DNA of 64,000 nucleotides from Bacteroidaceae bacterium (GTDB lineage Bacteria > Bacteroidota > Bacteroidia > Bacteroidales > Bacteroidaceae): assembly GCA_017650105.1 (NCBI GenBank), contig JAGCFO010000009.1, positions 1-64,000 on the forward strand, written 5' to 3'. A program made the position numbers and the translations under genes. Positions 37,923 through 47,321 of this stretch are shown here, piece by piece (the stretch's first letter is position 1; each line of letters opens with the position of its first letter). Below the pieces are notes generated by a model. It made no database searches and was not told the origin of the DNA. It saw only the letters and a list, made by a program, of their open reading frames with translations.

Positions 37923-38663
37923 TTATTCCCAGTTACCGGCGTTGTTGTTACCAATCTCAGCGTCGCCGACCTTCAAGCCAGGATAACGGTCAAGTTTCAC
38001 TTGGTCGTCGATGATGTTAGCAAGCTCAGTCTTGTTCATGCCGTTCAGATAAACTGTATAAGGAGTCTTTGCCTCAAACAGATAAATCTTGGTGCCTGAC
38101 TTATTTGAAGAGTCGCAGCCTACAGCCATTTCAAATTCTGCTCCATTGCCGAAGGGAACATAGCGGAGCGAATCGGGGCAGAAGCCTTTCGGATAGATGG
38201 TATCAAGCACGGCTACCCAAGAAGTATCGCGGCTGTAAAGCAAGTTTGTAGAGCCATCGGGGTTGAACTTGGCAAAGCCTGCATCAACAAGTTCCTGCCA
38301 AGCTTTCTTTGCGTCAGCAGGTTTTTTAGCCGTACGGGCACGCTTGATAAGGCTGGTAACTTTCTGCTCGCTCCAACCATTTTCCAGCTGAGCATCGGTG
38401 AGCTCGCCCACTTTCTTTACGAAAGGAACGCTGTCGTTCTTAACAAAGTTGATTAGCTCATCGAAGCTATCGGTATACTGACCTCCATTGTGATTACGGA
38501 ATTCCACCTGAGCGGAACGGATGTCAATAAGGCGCGCAATAACCTGAGCATCACGAGCTTTCTTTTCCTTCTGGAAGTTAAGAGTGTCTACAATACTGAA
38601 TACGCAAATGTATCCGAGAAGCAGCACGCACACTAACAAGGCAACATTTAAGACTTTTTTCAT
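37923..38663 (-). CDS. Membrane-anchored protein of unknown function
   Basis: A 246-residue protein with one N-terminal membrane segment (VLNVALLVCVLLLGYICVFSIVDTL) followed by a pseudopilin-like helix (ARLIDIRSAQVEFRNHNGGQYTDSFDELINFVKNDSVPF) and an extracytoplasmic domain. The shape recalls pseudopilins but the prepilin cleavage site is absent. It heads the DUF3822/rsmD unit and has its own promoter. Confidence 0.6.
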   Translation of the reverse strand: MKKVLNVALLVCVLLLGYICVFSIVDTLNFQKEKKARDAQVIARLIDIRSAQVEFRNHNGGQYTDSFDELINFVKNDSVPFVKKVGELTDAQLENGWSEQKVTSLIKRARTAKKPADAKKAWQELVDAGFAKFNPDGSTNLLYSRDTSWVAVLDTIYPKGFCPDSLRYVPFGNGAEFEMAVGCDSSNKSGTKIYLFEAKTPYTVYLNGMNKTELANIIDDQVKLDRYPGLKVGDAEIGNNNAGNWE

Positions 38664-38698
38664 TGTACTTATTTTTTTATTGTTTACTTTCGCAGTTG

Positions 38699-38706
38699 CA
38701 AAGTTA
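38699..38706 (-). promoter_or_regulatory. -7 box upstream of the DUF3822/rsmD unit
   Basis: On the - strand TAACTTTG is a perfect TAnnTTTG, with GTTG 21 bp upstream. The predicted start is about 30 bases before the ATG at 38663. Confidence 0.55.
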
Positions 38707-38756
38707 TGACATTTGTTTGAAAAAAAACAACAAATGCAAAAAAAGTTTCAGTCTTT

Positions 38757-40283
38757 ATGATAAATAATTTCATTGCGAGCCGAATAATGGCGAATTTTGG
38801 ATTCGAACCAACGCCCGAACAAGCTATTGTCATCGAAAAGCTTTCGGACTTTTTGCTTGGGAAAGACCATTCGCTCCGACGCGAAGGAATGCTCGGCGAA
38901 GCATTCCTCTTGCACGGCTTCGCAGGAACAGGAAAGACAACACTCGTGAGTGCGCTCGTAAAGACGTTAGACCAGTTGCAGCAACATTGCGTGCTGATGG
39001 CTCCCACAGGGAAGGCAGCCAAAGTGTTTGCCCTCTACAGCAATCATCCTGCCTATACTATTCACCGACGAATCTATCGGCAAAAAAGCCTAACGGAGGA
39101 AGCCAGTTTCTCGCTCAACGACAATCTGTCGAAAAACACGCTTTTCATTGTCGATGAAGCATCTATGATAGGCGACGACAGCTACGAGTCGGTATTCGGA
39201 AGCGGGCGTCTGCTCGAGGACTTGATTCACTTTGTTTACTCGGGAGAGGGATGCCGACTTTTGCTGATGGGCGACACAGCCCAGCTTCCACCCGTGGGAC
39301 AGGAGGAAAGCCCGGCTCTTTCGCGTACGGTGCTGCAGGAATACGGGTTGAGCGTGCATGATGCCAGCCTCACACAAGTGATGCGCCAAACCGAAATTTC
39401 GGGTATCCTCTCAAATGCAACGGCTATCAGAGAATGCATCACTTCCCTCTTCCACGCAAAGAGGAACACAATCGTCACCTCTCCCTTACGACTGCGCTGT
39501 CTGCCTGACGTGCAATCAATTACGGGTGGAGACTTGATTGAAAAACTATCCGACAGCTACAGCCAGGCAGGAATAGACGATACTATCGTCGTCTGCCGTT
39601 CAAACAAAAAAGCCAACATCTACAACAGAGGTATCCGAGCAACCATCCTCTATCGGGAAGAAGAGCTGACGAGCGGCGACAGAGTGATGATAGTGAAAAA
39701 CAACTATTTCTGGCTGAAAGACAGTCGCCCCGCAGCACCTCAGAGCCCTTCCGAGAGAACTGAAACAAGCCAGCAGCAAGTGCCCGACTTTCTGGCAAAC
39801 GGCGATATGGGCATCGTGCGCCGAGTGCGCCGAGTGAGGGAGAGATATGGTTTCCGTTTTGCCGACATCGCTCTTGAACTGCCTGACTATGACCACTTTG
39901 AGTTTACGGCGACAGTACTCCTCGACACGCTGACGTCGGAATCGCCTTCGTTGACAAAGGAGGAAAACGAGAGGCTTTTCAATTCCGTGATGGAAGACTA
40001 TCAGCACATCTCCGTGAAGGAAGAACGGTTCAAGAAACTGCGCGAAGATCCGCACTTCAACGCCCTGCAGATAAAGTTTGCCTACGCCGTCACTTGCCAC
40101 AAGGCTCAAGGCGGACAATGGGATACCGTTTTCCTCGATCAAGGCTGGCTTCCGCCCGAATCGATAGGCACCATCGACTACTATCGCTGGCTCTACACAG
40201 CCATCACTCGCGCCACAAACAAGGTTTATCTTGTCAACTGGCGGAAAGAGGAACTTGAACTCCCGGCAGACAATGATTTCTAA
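38757..40283 (+). CDS. RecD-like ATP-dependent DNA helicase
   Basis: A 508-residue superfamily 1B helicase. Motif I GFAGTGKTTL (about residue 60), APTGKAAKVF (motif Ia), LFIVDEASMIGDD (motif II), LLLMGDTAQLPPVG (motif III), and C-terminal ITCHKAQGGQWDTVFLD-type motif (YAVTCHKAQGGQ) with WLYTAITRATNKVYLV (motif VI). This matches the small RecD2-like helicases common in Bacteroidetes, probably in DNA repair or recombination. Confidence 0.88.
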   Translation: MINNFIASRIMANFGFEPTPEQAIVIEKLSDFLLGKDHSLRREGMLGEAFLLHGFAGTGKTTLVSALVKTLDQLQQHCVLMAPTGKAAKVFALYSNHPAYTIHRRIYRQKSLTEEASFSLNDNLSKNTLFIVDEASMIGDDSYESVFGSGRLLEDLIHFVYSGEGCRLLLMGDTAQLPPVGQEESPALSRTVLQEYGLSVHDASLTQVMRQTEISGILSNATAIRECITSLFHAKRNTIVTSPLRLRCLPDVQSITGGDLIEKLSDSYSQAGIDDTIVVCRSNKKANIYNRGIRATILYREEELTSGDRVMIVKNNYFWLKDSRPAAPQSPSERTETSQQQVPDFLANGDMGIVRRVRRVRERYGFRFADIALELPDYDHFEFTATVLLDTLTSESPSLTKEENERLFNSVMEDYQHISVKEERFKKLREDPHFNALQIKFAYAVTCHKAQGGQWDTVFLDQGWLPPESIGTIDYYRWLYTAITRATNKVYLVNWRKEELELPADNDF

Positions 40284-40503
40284 CCAAAAACCTTCGTTTC
40301 CGCAAGCCATCAGAAAGCTGTGTGAGCACATTATTTAAAAGGAGAAAATATGTATTGAACAAAAAAAATTATGAAGAAGGGAAAAATCCGTATGAAGAAG
40401 GGAAAAAAAATTTTTCTTTGCCCAAAAAGTAGCATTCCTATTTCATATAAAAAAGCCCTCTCCCAACCCTTCAAGAACCACAACCCCTAACACCCGATTC
40501 CCT

Positions 40504-41118
40504 ATGATTAAACATCTCGTATTTGACTTTGGCGGAGTGCTCATCGACTGGAATCCGCTACATCTCTACAACAAATATTTCGGCAATGAGGAAAAAGCAC
40601 GCTGGTTTATCGAAAACATCTGCACAATGGATTGGAACGTCCAGATGGATGCCGGAAAGCCCTTTGCTGAAGGGATAGCGGAACTCACAGCCAAACATCC
40701 CGAATGGGCGAATGCTATCGCAGCCTACCGCAGCCGTTGGGGAGAGATGATAGGAGGCCCAATACCCGGAATGCATCAGCAAGTGGGTCGGCTGAAGGCT
40801 GCAGGCTACCACGTGTGGGGACTCTCCAACTGGAACTGGGACACACTATCCACAATCATCAACGACTACCCAGCCGTCGCCGAACTGGAAGGAATGGTTA
40901 TCAGCGGATTGGAACACGTCATCAAGCCTCAGCCTGAAATCTACAACATACTGCTGCGGCGCTACAACCTTCGTCCCGAAGAGAGCATCTTCATCGACGA
41001 CAACATAGCCAACGTAGAGGGAGCACGAGCAGTCGGCATGAACGGGCTTCAGTTCTTCAATGCAGAGCAAATGGAGGCAGACCTTAAACTGCTTTTCAAC
41101 GTGGCAGTTAACCCGTAG
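40504..41118 (+). CDS. HAD-superfamily hydrolase (phosphatase)
   Basis: A 204-residue HAD enzyme: motif I HLVFDFGGVLIDWNP (Asp nucleophile residue 8 and Asp for acid/base four codons later replaced as GGV-type spacing), motif II GLSNWNWD, Lys in HVIKPQPEIY, and motif IV FIDDNIANVEGARAVGM. The arrangement is that of subfamily IA phosphatases such as YihX (glucose-1-phosphatase-like). It lies alone between helicase and galactose operon; the 220-base gap before it is A/T-rich with two GAAGAAGGGAAAA strings. Confidence 0.85.
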   Translation: MIKHLVFDFGGVLIDWNPLHLYNKYFGNEEKARWFIENICTMDWNVQMDAGKPFAEGIAELTAKHPEWANAIAAYRSRWGEMIGGPIPGMHQQVGRLKAAGYHVWGLSNWNWDTLSTIINDYPAVAELEGMVISGLEHVIKPQPEIYNILLRRYNLRPEESIFIDDNIANVEGARAVGMNGLQFFNAEQMEADLKLLFNVAVNP

Positions 41119-41164
41119 GCAGAAAAAAACTATAAAAGTTTTCACACTTTTTTTGCCACTTTAT

Positions 41165-41195
41165 TTTGAATAATGAAAGGAAATTCTTTCTTTTG
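41165..41195 (+). promoter_or_regulatory. Promoter of the galactose operon
   Basis: TTTG (41165-41168), 19-bp spacer, TTCTTTTG (41188-41195), one base off consensus. Transcription would begin near 41202, which supports the ATG at 41227 and not the frame start at 41173. Confidence 0.6.
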
Positions 41196-41226
41196 CATGA
41201 TAAAACAAAAAAAGCAACCTTATACC

Positions 41227-42318
41227 ATGCTAAACGAAATTAATAAGAACAATCTGTCGGGACTCCGACAGGAAGATTTTCAAAGAACGATCGACGGCAA
41301 ACAAACCGATCTGTTCATACTTACTAACAAGAAAGGCTGCGAAGTAGCCCTCACCAACTACGGAGGAGCACTCTGCACCATCATGGTCCCCGACAAAGAC
41401 GGCAAGATGGGAAACGTCGTGCAAGGACACGACTCTATAGACCACGTTGTTAACAGCCACGAGCCCTTCCTCAGCACCCTCATCGGGCGCTACGGCAACC
41501 GTATCTGCAAGGGACGATTCACACTCGACGGCAAAGAGTACAAACTGGCAATCAACAACGGCCCCAACCACTTGCATGGGGGTCCCACCGGATTCCACGC
41601 CCGCGTATGGGATGCAGAAAAGACTGCCGACAACAGCGTTACGCTCCATCGCGTCTCACCTGACGGCGAGGAGGGATTTCCCGGCACGCTTGACGTGACG
41701 GTAACCTACACTTTTACCGACGACAACGAGCTGGTGATAGACTACCGCGCCACAACCGACAAGAAAACGATTGTCAACCTCACTCATCACGGCTTCTTCA
41801 GCTTGAGCGGGCTCCAGAAAGACACCGCTTCTGTAGAGCGCTACGTGCTGACACTTAATGCAGACCATTATGTGCCCATCGACGACACCTCTATTCCCCT
41901 CGGCACAATCGACAGCGTGGCTGGAACGCCCTTTGACTTCCGCACTCCGCATGTTGTAGGCGAGCGCATCGATGCCGATGATGTGCAAACTCGCAACGGA
42001 GCAGGCTACGATCATTGCTGGGTTCTCAACAAGCGCGAACCGGGAGAACTTTCATTTGCCGCTAAGTGCGTCGATCCCGTTTCAGGACGCTGTATGGAAG
42101 TCTATACTACCGAACCCGGTGTACAGATCTATACCAGTAACTGGCACAACGGCTTTGAGGGTTGGAAGGGAGCCACTTTCCCCAAGCGCAGCGCCATCTG
42201 CTTCGAGGCACAGCACTTCCCCGACAGCCCCAACCGAGCCTACTTCCCCAGCGTTGTGCTGAAACCAGGCGAAGTGTACACACAGACAACTGTGTTTAAA
42301 TTCTCTGTCGAAGAATAA
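41227..42318 (+). CDS. galM: Aldose 1-epimerase (galactose mutarotase)
   Basis: From ATG 41227 (363 aa). The fold is clear: LTNYGGALCTIMVPDKDGKMGNVVQGHD, PFLSTLIGRYGNRICKGRFTLDG, NHLHGGPTGFHARVWD (catalytic His), VNLTHHGFFSLSG (His), and the Glu in VCFEAQHFPDSPN-type end (AICFEAQHFPDSPNRAYFPS). It interconverts alpha- and beta-anomers so that galactokinase gets its substrate. First gene of a three-gene galactose unit. Confidence 0.92.
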   Translation: MLNEINKNNLSGLRQEDFQRTIDGKQTDLFILTNKKGCEVALTNYGGALCTIMVPDKDGKMGNVVQGHDSIDHVVNSHEPFLSTLIGRYGNRICKGRFTLDGKEYKLAINNGPNHLHGGPTGFHARVWDAEKTADNSVTLHRVSPDGEEGFPGTLDVTVTYTFTDDNELVIDYRATTDKKTIVNLTHHGFFSLSGLQKDTASVERYVLTLNADHYVPIDDTSIPLGTIDSVAGTPFDFRTPHVVGERIDADDVQTRNGAGYDHCWVLNKREPGELSFAAKCVDPVSGRCMEVYTTEPGVQIYTSNWHNGFEGWKGATFPKRSAICFEAQHFPDSPNRAYFPSVVLKPGEVYTQTTVFKFSVEE

Positions 42319-42362
42319 CAGCAAGAACAGTAACATTATTATCCATATTAATCTCTAAAACA

Positions 42363-43685
42363 ATGAGTACAGAAAAAAAGAAAAGTAACGTTGTAGCAAT
42401 CGTTACGATGTGTTTCATCTTTGCGATGATTTCGTTCGTCACCAACATGGCAGCCCCCTTCGGCAACATTTGGGGTTACAAGTATGAGTGGGCAGGCATG
42501 ATGGGTAACCTGATGAACTTTGCCGCATACCTGTTCATGGGTATTCCCGCTGGAAAGATGCTTATGAAGATCGGTTACAAGAAAACCACCCTCGTGGCTC
42601 TTGCCGTAGGATTCATCGGTATAGTTATTCAGTATCTCAGCAGTCTGCTGGGTGCTGGCGTGGAAGTCTTCTCCTATAAGGGACAGCCCGTTGAGTTGAA
42701 TCTGATCATCTATCTGCTCGGTGCATTCATCTGCGGTTTCTGTGTTTGCATTCTTAACACCGTCGTTAACCCCATGCTCAACATCCTCGGTGGTGGAGGT
42801 AATCGCGGCAATCAGCTTATTCAGACTGGTGGTACTCTTAACTCGCTGACAGGAACCCTCACCCCGCTGCTCGTCGGTGCTCTCATCGGCACTCTCTCAC
42901 CCAGCACCTCTATGAAGGATGTTACCCCGCTGCTTTTCATCGCAATGGGCGTCTTCGCAGTTGCCTTCATCATCATCAGCATGGTTAAGATTCCCGAGCC
43001 CGCAAAGGAGCGCAACGCTACCACCTACGAGCATAGTGCCTGGAAGTTCCGTCACTTCGTACTTGGTGCTATCGCCATCTTCTTCTATGTAGGTATCGAA
43101 ATCGGTATTCCCGCACAGGTTAACTTCTTCCTCTCCGATGCTTCAGCCAAGGGTGCCGGCATTGCTGTCAACGGTGCTGCAATCGGTGGTGCAATCGCTG
43201 CTGTTTACTGGCTTCTCATGATGGTGGGTCGTGCAGCTTCAACCGCCATCAGTGGCAAGGTAAGCACTCGCACTCAGATGATTGCTGTCAGCACAGTAGC
43301 CATCATCCTCATTCTCATCGCCATCTTTATCCCCAAGGACGTCAGAGTCAATATGCCTGGCTACAGCGCTGCCGACGGTTTTGGCATGTTCCAAGTGCCT
43401 CTAAGTTGTCTTTTCCTTGTGCTCTGCGGTCTTTGCACCAGTGTTATGTGGGGAGCCATCTATAACTTAGCTGTTGAAGGCCTCGGCAAATACACCGAAC
43501 AGGCTTCCGGTATCTTCATGATGCTCGTTGTCGGCGGTGGTGTCATGCCTTTCATTCAGAACCTCATTGCCAAGAGTGCAGGCTACATGGTAAGCTACTG
43601 GCTCGTTATCGCCATGCTTGCCTACCTACTCTACTATGCACTCATTGGCTGCAAGAACGTTAATAAAGACATCCCTGTTGAATAA
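42363..43685 (+). CDS. MFS sugar transporter (FucP/GluP-type)
   Basis: A 440-residue protein with about twelve membrane segments. Motifs include FATNMAAPFGNIWGYKYEW-like start, YLFMGIPAGKMLMKIGYKKT (MFS loop 2-3 motif) and SGIFMMLVVGGGVMPFIQNLIA, the latter typical of the FucP/GGP sugar-proton symporters of Bacteroidetes. Placed between galM and galK with 32-44-base gaps, so galactose or a related hexose is the likely substrate. Confidence 0.85.
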   Translation: MSTEKKKSNVVAIVTMCFIFAMISFVTNMAAPFGNIWGYKYEWAGMMGNLMNFAAYLFMGIPAGKMLMKIGYKKTTLVALAVGFIGIVIQYLSSLLGAGVEVFSYKGQPVELNLIIYLLGAFICGFCVCILNTVVNPMLNILGGGGNRGNQLIQTGGTLNSLTGTLTPLLVGALIGTLSPSTSMKDVTPLLFIAMGVFAVAFIIISMVKIPEPAKERNATTYEHSAWKFRHFVLGAIAIFFYVGIEIGIPAQVNFFLSDASAKGAGIAVNGAAIGGAIAAVYWLLMMVGRAASTAISGKVSTRTQMIAVSTVAIILILIAIFIPKDVRVNMPGYSAADGFGMFQVPLSCLFLVLCGLCTSVMWGAIYNLAVEGLGKYTEQASGIFMMLVVGGGVMPFIQNLIAKSAGYMVSYWLVIAMLAYLLYYALIGCKNVNKDIPVE

Positions 43686-43717
43686 TCACTATTATCATTA
43701 CTTTAAAGAATCATACT

Positions 43718-44881
43718 ATGGACATTCAGATTGTAAGAGCTGCTTTTAAAGCAAGATTCAATACCGAAGGCGCTGTCTATGCTTCCCCTGGGCGCATCAA
43801 CCTCATCGGAGAACATACCGACTACAATGGCGGTTTCGTCTTTCCCGGAGCCGTTGACAAGGGTATGGTTGCCGAGATTAAACCTAATGGTTTAGATAAG
43901 GTACGTGCCTATGCCATCGACATCAACCCAGCCGAAGGAGAGGACAACTATGTTGAGTTCGGACTCAAGGAAGAAGACAAGCCCAAGGAGCATTGGGCAT
44001 GCTACGTGTTCGGCGTATGCCGTGAGCTGCAGAAACGAGGTGTAGATGTAAAAGGCTTTGACACAGCTTTTGCTGGCGACGTACCTCTTGGAGCAGGAAT
44101 GTCTTCCTCTGCTGCGCTTGAAAGTACTTTCGCTTTTGCTCTAAACGAAATCTATGGTGGCAACATTGATAAGTTTGAACTTGCGAAGGTAGGTCAGATG
44201 ACCGAACATAACTATTGTGGTTGCAACTGCGGCATCATGGACCAGTTTGCTAGCGTCTTCGGCAAGAAAGGTTGCCTTATTCGTCTCGACTGCCGCTCAA
44301 TGGAGTTTGAATACTTCCCATTCAACCCCAAGGGGTATAAGCTCGTTCTTATCAACACATGCGTGAAACACATGCTCGGCGATGAGTATAACCAGAGACG
44401 TCAAAGCTGCGAAAACGTAGTTGCTGCACTTCAGGCTAAGTACCCCAACATTGAAACTCTTCGCGATGTTAGCTATGACATGCTTGAAGAGGCCAAGCCT
44501 CTTGTCAGCCAGGTAGACTATCGCCGTGCACACTATGTGCTCGGCGAAAAAGATCGTGTACTCGCTGTTTGCTATGCTCTCGAAAAAGGCGACTATGAAA
44601 CTGTCGGCCAAAAGATGTACGAAACGCATTGGGGCATGAGTAAAGAATATGGTGTGAGCTGCGATGAACTTGACTTCCTTGCCGTACTTGCTAAGGAATG
44701 TGGTGTCACAGGATGCCGCGTCATGGGCGGAGGCTTTGGCGGTTGCACCATCAACCTCGTTAAGGACGAGCTTTATGACTCGTTTGTTGCTCGTGCTAAG
44801 GCTGACTTTGAGAAAGAGTTTGGCCATGCACCGCTAGTTTATGATGTAGTCATCGGCGATGGTTCACGCCGCATTGCCTAA
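43718..44881 (+). CDS. galK: Galactokinase
   Basis: A 387-residue GHMP kinase. GRINLIGEHTDYNGGFVFPGAVDKG is the galactokinase signature, VPLGAGMSSSAALESTFAFAL the GHMP ATP-binding loop, NCGIMDQFASVFGKKGCLIRLDCRS carries the catalytic Asp, and VMGGGFGGCTINLVK is motif 3. It makes galactose-1-phosphate. galE lies about 1.4 kb downstream on the other strand. Its stop overlaps the yraN start by one base. Confidence 0.95.
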   Translation: MDIQIVRAAFKARFNTEGAVYASPGRINLIGEHTDYNGGFVFPGAVDKGMVAEIKPNGLDKVRAYAIDINPAEGEDNYVEFGLKEEDKPKEHWACYVFGVCRELQKRGVDVKGFDTAFAGDVPLGAGMSSSAALESTFAFALNEIYGGNIDKFELAKVGQMTEHNYCGCNCGIMDQFASVFGKKGCLIRLDCRSMEFEYFPFNPKGYKLVLINTCVKHMLGDEYNQRRQSCENVVAALQAKYPNIETLRDVSYDMLEEAKPLVSQVDYRRAHYVLGEKDRVLAVCYALEKGDYETVGQKMYETHWGMSKEYGVSCDELDFLAVLAKECGVTGCRVMGGGFGGCTINLVKDELYDSFVARAKADFEKEFGHAPLVYDVVIGDGSRRIA

Positions 44882-45273
44882 TGGATAAACACAATCAATT
44901 CGGACGCCGTGGTGAAGACCTTGCCACGGCGTTCCTCTTGAGTAAAGGGTATTCCATCCTCGACAGAAACTGGCATAGTGGGCATAAAGAAATTGATATC
45001 ATTGCCCGTGATGGACATGATATTGTTTTCGTTGAAGTAAAGACGCGGAGTAACGAGGAAATCATAAGTGCAGTTCAAGCCGTCACCCCAGCAAAGATGC
45101 AACGCCTCATTTATGCCGCTGAGGCATATTTAGCTTCCCACGACTATGATTTTTCTCCACGTTTTGACATAATAACCCTCGTCGGTGCTGAGCCCAACCT
45201 CAAAATTGAACACCTCTGCGATGCTTTCCATGTTCCTATGACAAATTCACATCGACATCGCTCTCTTAAATAA
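44881..45273 (+). CDS. YraN/UPF0102 family nuclease-like protein
   Basis: A 130-residue protein with the YraN signature: FGRRGEDLATAFLLSKGYSILDRNWHSGHKEIDIIARDGHDIVFVEVKTRS. The GEDLA, EID and VEVKTR elements make up a restriction-endonuclease-like core; function is unsettled. The TAATG overlap with galK shows coupling in one operon. Confidence 0.9.
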   Translation: MDKHNQFGRRGEDLATAFLLSKGYSILDRNWHSGHKEIDIIARDGHDIVFVEVKTRSNEEIISAVQAVTPAKMQRLIYAAEAYLASHDYDFSPRFDIITLVGAEPNLKIEHLCDAFHVPMTNSHRHRSLK

Positions 45274-45287
45274 CCCTGAATCCCCCT

Positions 45288-46076
45288 ATGGCAGACCTTA
45301 AAAACTTTGACTGGCAGACCGATGCCAAATGGTTCCGCTTCGCGGAGATTGCTTCTACCAGCACATTCCTTAAAACCTATCAGGCAGAATTAGACACACC
45401 GACTTATGTCATCGCCACTGCCGAATATCAAACAGCGGGACGTGGTCAGCGCGGTAACAGTTGGGAATCAGAGTGCGGTAAAAATCTTCTTTTCTCCATT
45501 GCTCATTATGCTCCACCCGTAGCTTCCACCCATCAGTTTTTCATTTCGCAACTTATTTCATACTCCATTCTCTCAGTACTAAATGAAAGATATCCTGAGC
45601 AAAAAGAAAACTTCCGCATCAAGTGGCCAAACGACATATATTGGTGTGACCGAAAATTAGCGGGAATACTCATTGAGCACGAACTTACCGATAGCCTTAT
45701 CCATCGCTCTATCATTGGGGTAGGCATCAATGTTAACCAACGCGCTTTTCACAGTGATGCTCCTAACCCCGTTTCTCTCATACAGATTACTGGAAAAGAG
45801 ATAAAGGAGCCTGAGACGCTCCTCCAAGATATCATTACGAACTATGCCTCTGTTATGCAGAAATACCCCATCGACGCCTATTCTTTAGAAAGCCTCATTG
45901 CCTCTCGCTACCACTCGTTGCTATATCGACAAGGCATCAAGGCTTTCTATCGCGATGCTAATGGGGAATTTGAGGCAGTGCTTCAAGACGTTCAACCCGA
46001 CGGTATGTTGTGTCTCCGAGACAATGACAATCATCTCCGTCACTACGCCTTCAAAGAAGTATCATATATTATATAA
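45288..46076 (+). CDS. birA: Biotin-[acetyl-CoA-carboxylase] ligase
   Basis: A 262-residue BirA without an N-terminal DNA-binding domain. EYQTAGRGQRGNSWESECGKNLLFSI is the biotinyl-AMP loop, IKWPNDIYWCDRKLAGILIEHEL the central motif and IIGVGINVNQ the third. It attaches biotin to carboxyl carrier proteins. Last gene of the galactose-yraN unit; a terminator follows. Confidence 0.92.
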   Translation: MADLKNFDWQTDAKWFRFAEIASTSTFLKTYQAELDTPTYVIATAEYQTAGRGQRGNSWESECGKNLLFSIAHYAPPVASTHQFFISQLISYSILSVLNERYPEQKENFRIKWPNDIYWCDRKLAGILIEHELTDSLIHRSIIGVGINVNQRAFHSDAPNPVSLIQITGKEIKEPETLLQDIITNYASVMQKYPIDAYSLESLIASRYHSLLYRQGIKAFYRDANGEFEAVLQDVQPDGMLCLRDNDNHLRHYAFKEVSYII

Positions 46077-46191
46077 AATCACATTTTTTCCTGACGCAGA
46101 AAGCAACAGATTCCTACTCATACTGCCCCTGAGGAAATGATTATAAAAAAACAAGAACCAATCCTTTAACCCTTTTTCAAAGCAAACAAAA

Positions 46192-46217
46192 AAGGACTCC
46201 AATTTTATGGAGTCCTT
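46192..46217. terminator. Bidirectional terminator hairpin
   Basis: AAGGACTCC and GGAGTCCTT form a stem with an eight-base loop between birA and galE, with A-rich sequence on the left, which becomes a U-run for leftward transcripts. Confidence 0.8.
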
Positions 46218-46239
46218 ACGAAGTATTGCTTCCTAACAC

Positions 46240-47259
46240 TTAATCTTCGTAACCATTAGGGTTATTACGTTGCCAATTCCAACTGTCACGGCACATCTCA
46301 TCAATGCCGAACTGCGCTTTCCAACCAAGTTCCTTCTCAGCCTTAGCTGGGTCGCTGTAGCATGTAGCAATATCACCAGCACGGCGAGGCTTAATCTGAT
46401 AAGGTATCTTAACTCCGTTGACGCGCTCAAAAGCATTGACAATATCGAGCACTGAATATCCGTGGCCTGTTCCCAAATTATAAATTGCAAGGCCACAATT
46501 ACGCTCAATGGCTTTGAGGGCACATACATGACCATTTGCAAGATCAACGACATGTATATAATCGCGCACACCGGTCCCATCGTGTGTGTTGTAGTCGTTA
46601 CCGAAAACGCCCAGTTCGGGACGCTTGCCAACAGCTACCTGAGTGATGTAAGGCATAAGATTATTAGGGATGCCATTGGGATTCTCGCCTATCAAACCAC
46701 TAGGATGCGCACCAATTGGATTGAAATAACGAAGCAAAACGATGTTCCACTCAGGGTCAGCAACTTGCATATCAATCATGATATCCTCAAGCATACTTTT
46801 AGTTTTGCCATAGGGATTAGTGCAACGGCCTTTTGGACACGCTTCGGTAATAGGTATCTGCGCTGGATCACCATAAACGGTAGCGGAAGAGGAAAAGATG
46901 ATGTTCTTACAGCCATGCTTACGCATAACATCAAGAAGGACAAGTGTGCCAGAAATATTATTATCGTAGTATTCCCAAGGCTTAGCAACACTCTCGCCAA
47001 CGGCTTTGAGGCCTGCAAAGTGTATGCATGCATCGAACTTATACTTTTCCATCACAGATGAGAGTCCTTCCCTATCGCGAATATCTATCTTATAGAATGG
47101 TATTCTCGCACCGTTAATAAGTGACGAAACACGCTCTAGTGATTTTTCCTTTGCATTGCAAAGGTTGTCAACAACAACCATTTCATGCCCTGCCTTATAT
47201 AACTCGATGAGAGTATGTGAGCCAATAAAACCAGCTCCACCAGTTACTAATATCTTCAT
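46240..47259 (-). CDS. galE: UDP-glucose 4-epimerase
   Basis: A 339-residue short-chain dehydrogenase: GGAGFIGSHTLIELYKAGH (NAD binding), HFAGLKAVGESVAKPWEYYDNN, SSSATVYGDP (catalytic Ser/Thr), NPYGKTKSMLEDI (YxxxK), NPIGAHPSGLIGENPNGIPNNLMPYI. It interconverts UDP-glucose and UDP-galactose, completing galactose use with galM and galK. It follows rnfA by 62 bases without a clear promoter and may be read through from the rnf operon. Confidence 0.95.
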   Translation of the reverse strand: MKILVTGGAGFIGSHTLIELYKAGHEMVVVDNLCNAKEKSLERVSSLINGARIPFYKIDIRDREGLSSVMEKYKFDACIHFAGLKAVGESVAKPWEYYDNNISGTLVLLDVMRKHGCKNIIFSSSATVYGDPAQIPITEACPKGRCTNPYGKTKSMLEDIMIDMQVADPEWNIVLLRYFNPIGAHPSGLIGENPNGIPNNLMPYITQVAVGKRPELGVFGNDYNTHDGTGVRDYIHVVDLANGHVCALKAIERNCGLAIYNLGTGHGYSVLDIVNAFERVNGVKIPYQIKPRRAGDIATCYSDPAKAEKELGWKAQFGIDEMCRDSWNWQRNNPNGYED

Positions 47260-47321
47260 AAATCCTATAAATTAGTAAAAAATTATTATTCGAAATTGGC
47301 TTTATAATCAAGAGAATAATG

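Noticed and set aside
38780..38812. String GGATTCGAACCAACGCC that looks like a tRNA T-arm
   Set aside because: It lies inside the coding start of the RecD-like helicase, and no acceptor, D or anticodon arms can be folded around it.
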